A DNA stretch of 64,000 bases, from the NCBI RefSeq assembly GCF_040654195.1, contig NZ_JBFAHM010000003.1, positions 434,001 to 498,000 on the forward strand. Reading direction: 5' to 3'. Source of the DNA: Hamadaea sp013361475 (GTDB lineage Bacteria; Actinomycetota; Actinomycetes; Mycobacteriales; Micromonosporaceae). Made by a program: the position numbers and the translations under genes. Below the pieces are notes generated by a model, which was not told the DNA's origin, did not search any database, and saw only the letters and a program-made list of their open reading frames with translations. How positions within the stretch are numbered: position 1 is the stretch's first letter; each line of letters begins with the position of its first letter. Of this stretch, positions 50,341-58,519 are shown piece after piece.

Positions 50341-53300
50341 GGTTCCACCACCTGCCGTCCCTTGCCGGAGACCGGGCAGCTCGGCCGGACCGGGCACACC
50401 CGGCACTTGTCGTTCGCCTTCGCCACGAAGGTCGAGGCCGCCATGGTCGCCCCGGTCTTGCGGACCATCTCGGACGCCCAGTCGGGGTTCTCGACCACGC
50501 CGAGCGCCTCCTGAATCTGCTCCCGCGCGTCGCGACGGTCGCCGCCGAGCTGGACGAGGGCGGCACCGCCGGACTCCGAGCCCTCCTCGAACGCGCCGGC
50601 CTCCACCGCCACCTGGTACGCCCCCAGCTGCGGATGCTCCGGCAGCTCCTGCGCGGTGGCGATGGTGCTGGCCCCGGTCTTCAGGTCGATGACGACGAGC
50701 CGGCCCTGGTCGTCGACCTCCAGCCGGTCCACCCGGCCCTTGAGGTCGATCGGGCGGGCCTCGTCGTCGGTGACCCGGACGAGGAAGTCCCGTTCGATCG
50801 CGAGGAGCCGGCGCGGGTTGACCGCGATCCACCGGACCAACTTGTCGATCATCTGCTCGGCCTTGCCCTGCTCCCGGGGGGCGAGCCACTTGGCGGCCAG
50901 CTCGATGACGTCGAACCGTTCGTTGACGTACTCCATGAGCGCGGCGCGGTCGACGCTGACGTCGTCGGCCAGCATCGCCGCCGCGTGCACGAGGTTGCCG
51001 ACACCCTGGGCGAAGCTGTCCGGCGCCTTGCCACCGTGCCGTTCGAGCAGCCACCGCAGGCTGCACCGCAGGGCTGACTCCATCGTGGACGGTGTGACCA
51101 CGACGGGATCGCCGTCGTCGGCCAGCGGCCGGTCGTCCGACAACGGCGGCAGTCCCCACCAGTGGTCGGGATCCGCCCCCGGTACGCCCGCCGCCGCCAG
51201 CCGGGCCAGCTGCACCGCGGCCGCCTCCCGCTTCGCCGGGCTCGTCCGAGGGCTCGTGACGGCGATACGCAACTCCGCCACCAGGGCAGGCAGCGTGAGC
51301 GCCCGGGGCGGCCGCTGCACCGGGAGGTCCTCGGCCTCCTCCGGCTCCCGGTCGTCGGCCGGCGTGACGTCCTCGCCGGCCAGCTCGTAGAGGAACCGGC
51401 TCGGGCGCTCCTCACCGCTGTCGCCGCCGACCGCGCCGGTGTCGACCGCCGTCACCAGCAGCTTCTTTCGGGCGCGGGAGACGGCCACGTGGAACAGCCG
51501 GCGCTCCTCGTCCAGCAGCGCCGCCGACTGCGCGGTCACCACCTCCCGATCGGTCTCCCCCGCTCGCTCGGCCAGGACGTCGACGAGCTGTTCGGAGCCG
51601 AGCAGACTGCCGCGCAGCCGCAGGTCGGGCCAGATGCCCTCCTGCACTCCGGCGACCACGACGACATCCCACTCGAGCCCCTTCGCGGCGTGCGCGGTGA
51701 GGAGGCGTACGGCCTCACCCCGGTCGGCGTTGGGCGCGAGGCTGTCCGCCGGAAGCTGCTGACTCAGCACGTGTTCGAGGAAGGTGTCCAGCTTCGCGCC
51801 CGGCAGCCGGTCGGTGAACCGGGCCGCCGCGTCGAACAGCACCACGACGGCGTCGAGATCCCGGTCGGCCGCCTCGGCGCGGCGCTGCTGATCCGGCCCG
51901 CTCGGCGGGGCGGTGGCCACAGCGGCCCACCGCTCGGCCAGGCCACTGGCCCGCCACACGTTCCAGAGCACGTCCTCGGCGGTCGCGCCGGGGCGGGCCG
52001 CGGTCTCCCGGCCGGTCGCGAGCAGCTGGGCGACCCGGCTGGCCGGGGCGGCCCACCGCTTGTCGAGCACGGCCAACTCGGTCGGATCGCGCAGCGCCTC
52101 CACCAGCAGTTCCCCGCTCGGCCGGGGATCACCGGCGGCATGGGCCAACGCCCGCAGCCCCTGACGCAGCCTGCGTTCGCCGAACGGATCGGCCCCGCCC
52201 AACGGCGAGTGCAACAGCGCGACCGCCGTCTCCTCGGTCAGCTCCTCCGGCTTGAGCGCACATCGGAGCAAGGTGAGCAGGGGGCGTACGGCGGGCTGCT
52301 CATGCAACGGCAGATCCTCGGCGAGCACCACCGTCGGCACCCCGGCCTGCCGCAGCCCCCGATGGAGGCTGACAAGCTGGATCGCGGTGGACCGCTGAAT
52401 CACCGCCATCCGGGACCAGGGCACGCCCTCGACGAGGTGCGCCTCGCGGAGGCGATGCGCGATGTACGCCGCCTCGCTCGCCACGCTGCGGAGGCTAACC
52501 ACCTCCACCGCCGACCCCGCCTGCTCAAGCCTCCGCCCCGCCTGCTTGGGCGGCACCTGCTCGGGCGGCGCCTGCTCGGACGCTGGATCAGGGATATCGG
52601 TCGAATCTTGGGGCAAGATTCGACCCGGATCCGTGATCTGGTGCTGATCATCGGCGGCGGCTGGAGCGGCGGCGGCTGGAGCGGGGGTGACCCGGCGGTG
52701 CGACACCCCCACCCCGGCCGAGGCGCGGAGGCGTACGGAGATGCGGGCGGCGGCCCCGATCAGCTCCTCCGGCGCCCGATGATTCACGCTGAGCAGCTGC
52801 ACCGGCGCGTCCGATCCGTCCGCTCGGGGGAAGGTCGCGGGGAACCGGCCGACGAGGGCCGGGTCGGAACCCCGGAAGGCGAAGGTCGACGAGTCGGGAT
52901 CGGCCAGCGCCACGACGGTCGCCCCGCCCCCGGCCACGAGTTCGAGCAACTCGACCTGGGCCGGGTCGGTGTCGGCGTACTCGTCGACGTAGACCGCGCG
53001 CAGGCGTCTGCGTTCGGCCGCCAACCGCGCCGGGTCCTCTCGCAACATCGCGGCGGCCGCCCGCACCAACTCGGCCGGGTCGTACGCCGCCGAACTCCGG
53101 GTCGTCATCTCGCGCAGGGCCAGAACCTGCTCGTATTCGCCGAGGAACTCGGCGGCGGCCAGCCAGTCGGCCCGGCCGTGGCGTACGCCGCGCTCCCGCA
53201 GCCCGTTCGGCCCGAGCCCACGTTCGGCCGCCCGTTGCATCAGGTCCCGGAGCTGTTCGGCGAAGGCCCGCGTACGCAGCGCGGGGCGTACGTCGTCGGG

Positions 53301-53738
53301 CCAGGTGATCTCTCCGTCGGCCAGCAGCTCCCGGATGACGAGGTCCTGCTCCGGCCCGGTGAGCAGGCGGGGCGCGGGTTCGCCCCGTGTCGCGGCCGCG
53401 GCTCGCAGCAGGCCGAAGGCGTATCCGTGGAAGGTGCGGACCACGGGTTCCCGGATCACGCGGCGCTCGGCGACCGCGCTGACCCGGGCCTCGATCCGCC
53501 GCCGCAGCGACATGGCGGCCCGGCGGCCGAACGTCAGAATCAGTACGCCTTCCGGGTCGTCGCCCTCGGCGATCCGCGTGGCGACCGATTCGACCAGCAC
53601 AGTCGTCTTCCCGGTGCCGGGGCCGCCCAGGACGAGCAGCGGACCGTCCCGGTGGCGCACCACCCGAGCCTGCGCCTCGTCGAGCACGGGTGCGCCGGCG
53701 GTGACGGCCGCGGGCCGCACCAGCCGAAACGTACTCAT
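50337..53738 (-). CDS. adnA: AdnA-like helicase-nuclease subunit with Fe-S cluster
   Basis: 1133 residues from ATG 53738. Motor: LLVLGGPGTGKTTVLVESV (Walker A), AVYVDEYADTDPAQ (Walker B, with Ala for Gln), LTAHAAKGLEWDVV, FHVAVSRARKK. Nuclease: GNLVHAAAML, KGRVDRLEV, VVIDLKTGAS, QLGAYQVAV. Fe-S cysteines: SALRCSLRWLL and KCRVCPVRPSCPV (CxxCxxxxxC). A linker between motor halves contains an R1 palindrome in frame (52581-52644). The order adnA-adnB and the overlap match mycobacteria. Confidence 0.92.
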   Translation of the reverse strand: MSTFRLVRPAAVTAGAPVLDEAQARVVRHRDGPLLVLGGPGTGKTTVLVESVATRIAEGDDPEGVLILTFGRRAAMSLRRRIEARVSAVAERRVIREPVVRTFHGYAFGLLRAAAATRGEPAPRLLTGPEQDLVIRELLADGEITWPDDVRPALRTRAFAEQLRDLMQRAAERGLGPNGLRERGVRHGRADWLAAAEFLGEYEQVLALREMTTRSSAAYDPAELVRAAAAMLREDPARLAAERRRLRAVYVDEYADTDPAQVELLELVAGGGATVVALADPDSSTFAFRGSDPALVGRFPATFPRADGSDAPVQLLSVNHRAPEELIGAAARISVRLRASAGVGVSHRRVTPAPAAAAPAAADDQHQITDPGRILPQDSTDIPDPASEQAPPEQVPPKQAGRRLEQAGSAVEVVSLRSVASEAAYIAHRLREAHLVEGVPWSRMAVIQRSTAIQLVSLHRGLRQAGVPTVVLAEDLPLHEQPAVRPLLTLLRCALKPEELTEETAVALLHSPLGGADPFGERRLRQGLRALAHAAGDPRPSGELLVEALRDPTELAVLDKRWAAPASRVAQLLATGRETAARPGATAEDVLWNVWRASGLAERWAAVATAPPSGPDQQRRAEAADRDLDAVVVLFDAAARFTDRLPGAKLDTFLEHVLSQQLPADSLAPNADRGEAVRLLTAHAAKGLEWDVVVVAGVQEGIWPDLRLRGSLLGSEQLVDVLAERAGETDREVVTAQSAALLDEERRLFHVAVSRARKKLLVTAVDTGAVGGDSGEERPSRFLYELAGEDVTPADDREPEEAEDLPVQRPPRALTLPALVAELRIAVTSPRTSPAKREAAAVQLARLAAAGVPGADPDHWWGLPPLSDDRPLADDGDPVVVTPSTMESALRCSLRWLLERHGGKAPDSFAQGVGNLVHAAAMLADDVSVDRAALMEYVNERFDVIELAAKWLAPREQGKAEQMIDKLVRWIAVNPRRLLAIERDFLVRVTDDEARPIDLKGRVDRLEVDDQGRLVVIDLKTGASTIATAQELPEHPQLGAYQVAVEAGAFEEGSESGGAALVQLGGDRRDAREQIQEALGVVENPDWASEMVRKTGATMAASTFVAKANDKCRVCPVRPSCPVSGKGRQVVEP
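52581..52644. repeat. R1 palindromic repeat inside adnA
   Basis: 64 bp, CGCTGGATCAGGGATATCGG left, arms around CTTGGGGCAAG, right end slightly degraded (CCGTGATCTGGTGC). Encodes ITDPGRILPQDSTDIPDPAS in the adnA frame, inside a Pro/Ala/Gln-rich linker. Confidence 0.9.
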
Positions 53739-53831
53739 GGCTCGCCGGGTCACCGCTATATGCAACCACGCCCGTGCGACGCGGCCGAGGACCCCAGCCC
53801 CGGATCCCCGCAGATCACGGTTACGCAGGCC

Positions 53832-53987
53832 TCAGCCGCCCGAGGTCACCTCCGTGACCGTGATCTGCAGCTGACGGAGTGCACCGACAAGGCGGGCGAA
53901 AGGGGCAAAGGAGGAATCGCGCAAAAGGCCGATCGGCCCAGGCATGGCGGAGACCGGGCCGATCGGACCTATGACATCCAATAGCAC
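53832..53987 (-). CDS. possible 51-residue protein upstream of adnA
   Basis: GTG 53987 to TGA 53832: MLLDVIGPIGPVSAMPGPIG, then LLRDSSFAPFARLVGALRQL and QITVTEVTSGG. Third-position GC is about 75 percent, lower than neighbours but above random for this DNA. No spaced ribosome-binding site; GAAGG lies 19 nt upstream. The rest of the 346-bp gap 53739-54084 shows nothing else. Confidence 0.35.
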   Translation of the reverse strand: MLLDVIGPIGPVSAMPGPIGLLRDSSFAPFARLVGALRQLQITVTEVTSGG

Positions 53988-54084
53988 TACGGAATCGGTT
54001 ACAAGACCTTCGGGACAACTGTTTCCATCGCCGCAGCAAGAATCAGCTAAACCCGCATCGCCGGGACGGCCGTCACGACAGCGG

Positions 54085-54798
54085 TCACGGGTAGGGCCAG
54101 GCGTTCGGCGTACAGCCGTCGAGGCCGAAGTATTGCGGCATCATCGCGGGCGCCGGTCGGCCTCGGCCGGGACAGCCGGCGTGACCGAACCCGAGGAAGT
54201 GGCCGACCTCGTGGTTGACGACGAGGTGCTGGTAGTCGCGCAGACGGCCGGCGTACGGCGGGATGGCGAGCAGCCAGCGGCGCAGGTTGATCACCACGTT
54301 GCCGCCCGCTCGGCAGGAGACCTCGCCGCTCGTCTGGATGCCGGCCGCCCCGCAGATCTTGTCGACCGTCGCGGGGGTGGCCAGCTTCACCACGAAATCG
54401 TGCGGCTCGCCCGGGCCGACCCGGTGGAAACCCCACCGGCCGCGGGCTGTCCAGCTGCGGGGATCGGCGAGCGTCGCGTCGACCGCGGTCGCGAAGTCGG
54501 CCGCGGCCAGCCCCGTGCCGGTCTCGACCGCGACCTGATAGGAGTGGATCAGGCCCCGGCCCACCACCGGGCCGTCGCCGGGCGCGATCACGAACTTCCC
54601 GGTCCCGCTCTTCGGCCCGCCCGGGGGTTTCCGGGCGGCCGCGGTCACCACCGGCGTCGTCGCGGACCGGGTCGTTTCCACCACGGGTACGCCAGACGCA
54701 CTTTCCGGATTCCGGGCGCGGCCGGCGGCGTACCCGAGGAATGCGAGAAGGACCAGCGCGGACAGGGCGAGACCGAACGCGCGGACCTGGTCAGTCAC
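54085..54798 (-). CDS. DUF3152 zinc metalloprotease-like exported protein
   Basis: 237 residues from GTG 54798. One N-terminal membrane segment (about 9-26), a Ser/Thr/Pro stalk, then a metzincin-like domain: VVNHEVGHFLGFGHAGCPG is the HExxHxxxxxH zinc site and PAPAMMPQY a Met-turn. Predicted to act outside the membrane; substrate unknown. Overlaps the small upstream gene by 8 nt. Confidence 0.92.
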   Translation of the reverse strand: MTDQVRAFGLALSALVLLAFLGYAAGRARNPESASGVPVVETTRSATTPVVTAAARKPPGGPKSGTGKFVIAPGDGPVVGRGLIHSYQVAVETGTGLAAADFATAVDATLADPRSWTARGRWGFHRVGPGEPHDFVVKLATPATVDKICGAAGIQTSGEVSCRAGGNVVINLRRWLLAIPPYAGRLRDYQHLVVNHEVGHFLGFGHAGCPGRGRPAPAMMPQYFGLDGCTPNAWPYP

Positions 54799-54919
54799 GC
54801 GGCTCGGGCTCGGTGGGGGTTTCGACCGGGACGGCCGGGATGCGACGCTGCGCGACGACGACGCGGATGCGCTGCCGCATGGCCGCGCGCCGCTTCAGCA
54901 TTTCGATCCGGCTCAGCAC
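54791..54919 (-). CDS. 42-residue basic peptide, operon leader of the DUF3152 gene
   Basis: GTG 54919 with GGAGGGG 6 nt upstream. MLSRIEMLKRRAAMRQRIRV, VVAQRRIPAVPVE, TPTEPEPRD. Its stop overlaps the DUF3152 start (GTGACTGA). Basic helix followed by an acidic proline tail. Function unknown; translation coupling to the protease is likely. Confidence 0.6.
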   Translation of the reverse strand: MLSRIEMLKRRAAMRQRIRVVVAQRRIPAVPVETPTEPEPRD

Positions 54920-55031
54920 CTTCGTCCCCTCCACCGCCAGGCTGTACCCATTTAAAGCGGTCGGCAACCGGTTTTGGTTGCCCGACGCGCCGGATGCGGT
55001 TAGCCGACACCGAGCGGGATAAGTTCATGGC

Positions 55032-55766
55032 ATGAGTAACCGAGAGCGCCACTCCGGAGCAGTGACCCTCCGCGGCTCGGTGACCCGGTCGAGCACCGCC
55101 GACCAGGCGCTGCTCGACTCGCGCGGCCGGCCGGACTGGAAGACCAAGGACGCGTGGCGGACGCTGCGCATCCTCAGCGAATTCGTCGAGGGTTTCGAGA
55201 CGATGGCCGACCTGCCCCCGTCGGTCAGCGTCTTCGGTTCCGCCCGGAGCCCCGAGGACAGCGCCGAATGCCAGCTGGGCTACGACGTCGGCGCGGCGCT
55301 CGCCCGCGCCGGATTCGCCGTGATCACCGGCGGTGGACCCGGTGTGATGGAGGCCGCCAACAAGGGCGCGGCCGAGGCCGGCGGCCTGTCCGTCGGGCTC
55401 GGCATCGAGCTGCCCTTCGAGCACGGCCTCAACGACTGGGTCGAGCTGGGCATCGACTTCCGCTACTTCTTCGTGCGGAAGACCATGTTCGTGAAGTACG
55501 CCCAAGCCTTCGTCGTCCTCCCCGGCGGATACGGGACGATGGACGAGCTGTTCGAGGCGCTCACCCTGGTCCAGACCCGGAAGGTGACGCAGTTCCCCGT
55601 CGTGCTGATCGGGACGGCGTACTGGGGCGGCCTGATCGACTGGCTCCGCACGACGATGCTCGGCGAGGGAAAGATCAGCAAGGAGGATCTCGACCTCCTG
55701 ATGCTGACCGACGACGTCGACGAGGCGGTCAGTCACATCGTCAACACCAGCGAAGCCGCCACCTGA
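55032..55766 (+). CDS. LOG-family (TIGR00730) Rossmann protein
   Basis: 244 residues. ITGGGPGVMEAANKGA and LPGGYGTMDELFEALTL (PGGxGTxxE) are the active-site motifs of lysine-decarboxylase-like LOG proteins, which remove ribose 5-phosphate from nucleotide monophosphates. FFVRKTMFVKYA is also typical. Commonly found beside dapD/dapE in actinobacteria, as here. Confidence 0.93.
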   Translation: MSNRERHSGAVTLRGSVTRSSTADQALLDSRGRPDWKTKDAWRTLRILSEFVEGFETMADLPPSVSVFGSARSPEDSAECQLGYDVGAALARAGFAVITGGGPGVMEAANKGAAEAGGLSVGLGIELPFEHGLNDWVELGIDFRYFFVRKTMFVKYAQAFVVLPGGYGTMDELFEALTLVQTRKVTQFPVVLIGTAYWGGLIDWLRTTMLGEGKISKEDLDLLMLTDDVDEAVSHIVNTSEAAT

Positions 55767-55798
55767 CCCGGTTTTCCGCCTTTCGCTCTTTCGCCTTT

Positions 55799-55860
55799 CC
55801 GCGCGATCATGAACCTATCGTCGTGATCGACCGGCGTGTCGTGTCCAGGCGACCCTGATC
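55799..55860 (+). repeat. R2 dispersed repeat, copy c
   Basis: CCGCGCGATCATGAACCTAT, then CGTCGTGATCGACCGGCGTG and TCGTGTCCAGGCGACCCTGATC. It lies 6 bp before the stop codon of the DUF4407 gene; a second CCCTGATCC follows at 55873-55881. Inverted relative to copy d on the other side of that gene. Confidence 0.88.
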
Positions 55861-55866
55861 GTTCCC

Positions 55867-57249
55867 TTACAACCCTGATCCACGGCGGGTGCCGTCGAGC
55901 CGGTCGGCCGCAGCGCTCAGCCGGTCGCCCAGGATCGCCTTGTGCTCCAGCACTTCGAGGTCGATCTCGGCCCGGCGTTTCCGCAGGACGGCGGCGCGCT
56001 CGTCCATCTCATGCGCGAGATCGTGCTCGAGGGTGGCTTCGGCGTACCGGAGTCGCTGGTCGACGAGCCGGTCGTAGGTCGTGGTGCCGCCCACGTACTT
56101 CACGAGGATCGGCATGCAGTCCACGAGGATGAAGAACAGCCGGACCGCCCAGATGCCCAGCGCCAGGGTGATGTTCAGACCGGCCAGCTCGTGCAGGGCG
56201 CCCAGCCGTTCCAGGAGCCCGATCGGGCCTTGATGGCTGCGGGCCTGGTCCACTCGGGCGGTGATCTGTCGATCCCGTTCCCGCTCGAACGCCGCCTGGT
56301 TCTGCTGAGCAGCCGCCTCCAATGTGGAGATCTGCTGATCGAGGGCGCCGAGCCGGGCCGTGTTCGCCGCGATGCGGTGCGTCTTGGCGTACGCGTCGGC
56401 TTCGGCACGCAGCCGATGGCAGTTCGGCCCCTCGCCGACCCGGCCGGTGAGCCCGGCGCCCCTCGTGCCGTTGCACTCGCGGCGGGCCAGCTCGTTCAGC
56501 TCGGCATACTTCTTCGCGTCGGCGGCCACCTGCGCCTTGAGGTCGGTCGCATCGGCGCGTACCGCGGCGAGCTGCTGACTCGTCGCGACCGGCGTCGTGC
56601 CGAACGACAGCACATCCGTCGCCGTGCACCCGGCCGGCGGCGGGGCGTCCGGCGCGGTGGGAGCCGGATTGCACTTCTTCAGCCGCCCGGCCAGCTCGGC
56701 GAGCTGCGCCGCCCGCTCGTCGCGGATGTGCTGTTCGACGGCGGTCTGGAAGACCCGCAGCACCAGCGGCTCGGCGATGATGATGCCGAACAGGACCGCC
56801 ATGCCGATCCGCATGAACAGCACCGGCAGCCGTTTACGGCCCTCCCCGCCGATGCGGCTGGAGACGAGCCAGCGGTCGACGCTCAGGATGAAGAAGAACC
56901 AGACGAGCACCGGGATGATCGCCCAGCCACTGGTCACGCCCACCGCCTGGGTGATGGCGAACCACATCGAGAACGCGGCGATCGTCGCCGTCCCGAGCAC
57001 GACCCCGCCGAGCGAGGTGTACCAGGCGCGCTCCTGCGGTGCGTACGCGAGGAGCCTCTCGTCCACCCCGGCCAGAGCACGCAGGCGGCGGCCCAGGTTG
57101 AGCGGCGGCGGCACCGGTACGCGACGCCTCGGCGCCGGATTCACCGGGTTTTCCGGGTTGGCCGCGCGCTCCGGCTTCTCCGCGGGCTCCGGGTTGGCCG
57201 CGGGCTCCGAGTCGGCCGTGGTCTCCGGGTTCTCCGCGCTGTCCGCCAT
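55867..57249 (-). CDS. DUF4407 membrane protein
   Basis: 460 residues from ATG 57249, with GGGGGAG just upstream. A low-complexity N-terminus with repeated NPE/KPE/ANPE units (about 6-42), four membrane helices (two pairs, about 75-130 and 150-175, and about 370-395), and a long coiled-coil external or periplasmic segment (about 180-365) with four Cys. Matches DUF4407. The last residues (GSGL) come from R2/R1-like DNA. It separates LOG from dapE and is flanked by inverted R2 copies, suggesting insertion. Confidence 0.85.
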   Translation of the reverse strand: MADSAENPETTADSEPAANPEPAEKPERAANPENPVNPAPRRRVPVPPPLNLGRRLRALAGVDERLLAYAPQERAWYTSLGGVVLGTATIAAFSMWFAITQAVGVTSGWAIIPVLVWFFFILSVDRWLVSSRIGGEGRKRLPVLFMRIGMAVLFGIIIAEPLVLRVFQTAVEQHIRDERAAQLAELAGRLKKCNPAPTAPDAPPPAGCTATDVLSFGTTPVATSQQLAAVRADATDLKAQVAADAKKYAELNELARRECNGTRGAGLTGRVGEGPNCHRLRAEADAYAKTHRIAANTARLGALDQQISTLEAAAQQNQAAFERERDRQITARVDQARSHQGPIGLLERLGALHELAGLNITLALGIWAVRLFFILVDCMPILVKYVGGTTTYDRLVDQRLRYAEATLEHDLAHEMDERAAVLRKRRAEIDLEVLEHKAILGDRLSAAADRLDGTRRGSGL

Positions 57250-57353
57250 GACTCCCCCTCGTTGGGCGGCCCGGCGCGGGCCGCATCGAAGGAGACGCTC
57301 AACGACGGTCGATCGGTTGGCACCACCGTGGTCGATCATCGGCTTACGGAGTC

Positions 57354-57416
57354 GATCAGGGTCGCAGGGACACGACACACCGGTCGATCACGACCATTAG
57401 TTCATGATCACGCGGA
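57354..57416 (-). repeat. R2 dispersed repeat, copy d
   Basis: GATCAGGGTCGCAGGGACAC, then GACACACCGGTCGATCACGA and CCATTAGTTCATGATCACGCGG. Reverse complement of copy c apart from a few bases. It overlaps the last codons of dapE (stop at 57408). Confidence 0.88.
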
Positions 57417-58499
57417 AGAAGAGAGCCAGGTGCGGAGGACGGCGGCGCCCTCGACGATCTTCGCGACCTCGACGTGTTCGTCCACTTTGTGGGCCAGGTT
57501 CGGGTCGCCCGGTCCGAAGTTCAACGCCGGTACGCCGAGCGCGGAGAACCGGGAAACGTCGGTCCACCCGAGTTTGGCCGCCGGGATGGTGCCGGTCGCG
57601 GCGATGAACTCGGCCGCGGGCGGCAGCGTCAGGCCGGGTAGCGCGCCGGGGGCGGCGTCGGTCAGCTTCACGTCGAAGCCTTGGAAGAGTTCGACGAGGT
57701 GGTCAAGCGCCTCGGCGACCGATCGGGACGGCGCGAATCGGTAGTTGACCTCGATCTCGCAGAGGTCCGGGATGACGTTTCCGGCGACGCCGCCGGTCAC
57801 GAAGACCGCGTTCAGGCCCTCCCGGTAGAGGCACCCGTCGATCTCGACTTCCCGGGCGCGATAGTCGGCCAGCCGCGAGAGGATCTCCCCGGCGGCGTGG
57901 ATGGCGTTGACGCCGAGCCAGGACCGGGCCGAGTGCGCCCGCTTGCCCCGGGCCGTGACGAGCGCCCGCATGGTGCCCTGGCAGCCCGCCTCGACCACGC
58001 CGTAGGTGGGTTCGAGGAGGATGGCGAAGTCGGCGGCCAGCAGCTCGGGGCGTTGCTGCGAGACGATGAACAGGCCGTTCCGGGCGGCTTCCACCTCTTC
58101 GGCCTCGTAGAAGAAGTAGGTGACGTCGAACTTCGGCTCGACGACGGTCGTCGCGAGGTGCAGGGCGATCGCGGCGCCGCTCTTCATGTCGGAGGTGCCG
58201 CAGCCCCACATCAGCTCGACGCCGTCCTCGGTCAGCGACGCGCGCGACGGGAAATTGCCCGCGATCGGCACGGTGTCGAGGTGCCCGGCCAGCACGACGC
58301 GCGACGACCGGCCCAGGTGCGTACGCGCGACGACGGTGTGCCCGATCCGTTCGACGGTCAGGTGGGCGCAGGACCGCAGGGCTGCCTCGACCGCGTCGGC
58401 GATCTCCTGCTCGTTCCCGGAGACGGACTCGATGTCGACCATCGCACGGGTCAACGCCACGGGGTCGGCGAGCACCTCTGGGGTCAGAACGTCAGCCAT
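57408..58499 (-). CDS. dapE: succinyl-diaminopimelate desuccinylase
   Basis: 363 residues from ATG 58499. M20 di-zinc hydrolase of the lysine/diaminopimelate pathway. AGHLDTVP (zinc His and Asp), WGCGTSDMKSG (bridging Asp), FYEAEEVEAARNG (catalytic Glu/ligand) and LEPTYG are present, and KRAHSARSWLGVNAIH is the dimer/lid His. Its start lies 20 bp from dapD in the opposite direction. Its 3' end overlaps R2 copy d. Confidence 0.95.
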   Translation of the reverse strand: MADVLTPEVLADPVALTRAMVDIESVSGNEQEIADAVEAALRSCAHLTVERIGHTVVARTHLGRSSRVVLAGHLDTVPIAGNFPSRASLTEDGVELMWGCGTSDMKSGAAIALHLATTVVEPKFDVTYFFYEAEEVEAARNGLFIVSQQRPELLAADFAILLEPTYGVVEAGCQGTMRALVTARGKRAHSARSWLGVNAIHAAGEILSRLADYRAREVEIDGCLYREGLNAVFVTGGVAGNVIPDLCEIEVNYRFAPSRSVAEALDHLVELFQGFDVKLTDAAPGALPGLTLPPAAEFIAATGTIPAAKLGWTDVSRFSALGVPALNFGPGDPNLAHKVDEHVEVAKIVEGAAVLRTWLSSSA

Positions 58500-58505
58500 G
58501 ACCGG

Positions 58506-58512
58506 TAGCCTA
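58506..58512. promoter_or_regulatory. shared, overlapping -10 elements of dapD and dapE
   Basis: TAGCCTA: the plus strand reads TAGCCT (58506-58511), 8 nt before GTG 58520; the minus strand reads TAGGCT (58512-58507), 7 nt before ATG 58499. Both fit TAnnnT -10 boxes of leaderless actinobacterial promoters. A TTGAGT (58533-58528) could be the -35 for dapE. Confidence 0.6.
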
Positions 58513-58519
58513 GGTGACC

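Noticed and set aside
47683..53984. Long plus-strand frames across adnB and adnA
   Set aside because: Antisense shadows of two well-defined helicase-nuclease genes.
55799..57416. Insertion sequence
   Set aside because: Inverted R2 ends are present, but the enclosed gene is DUF4407 and not a transposase; at most a non-autonomous cassette.
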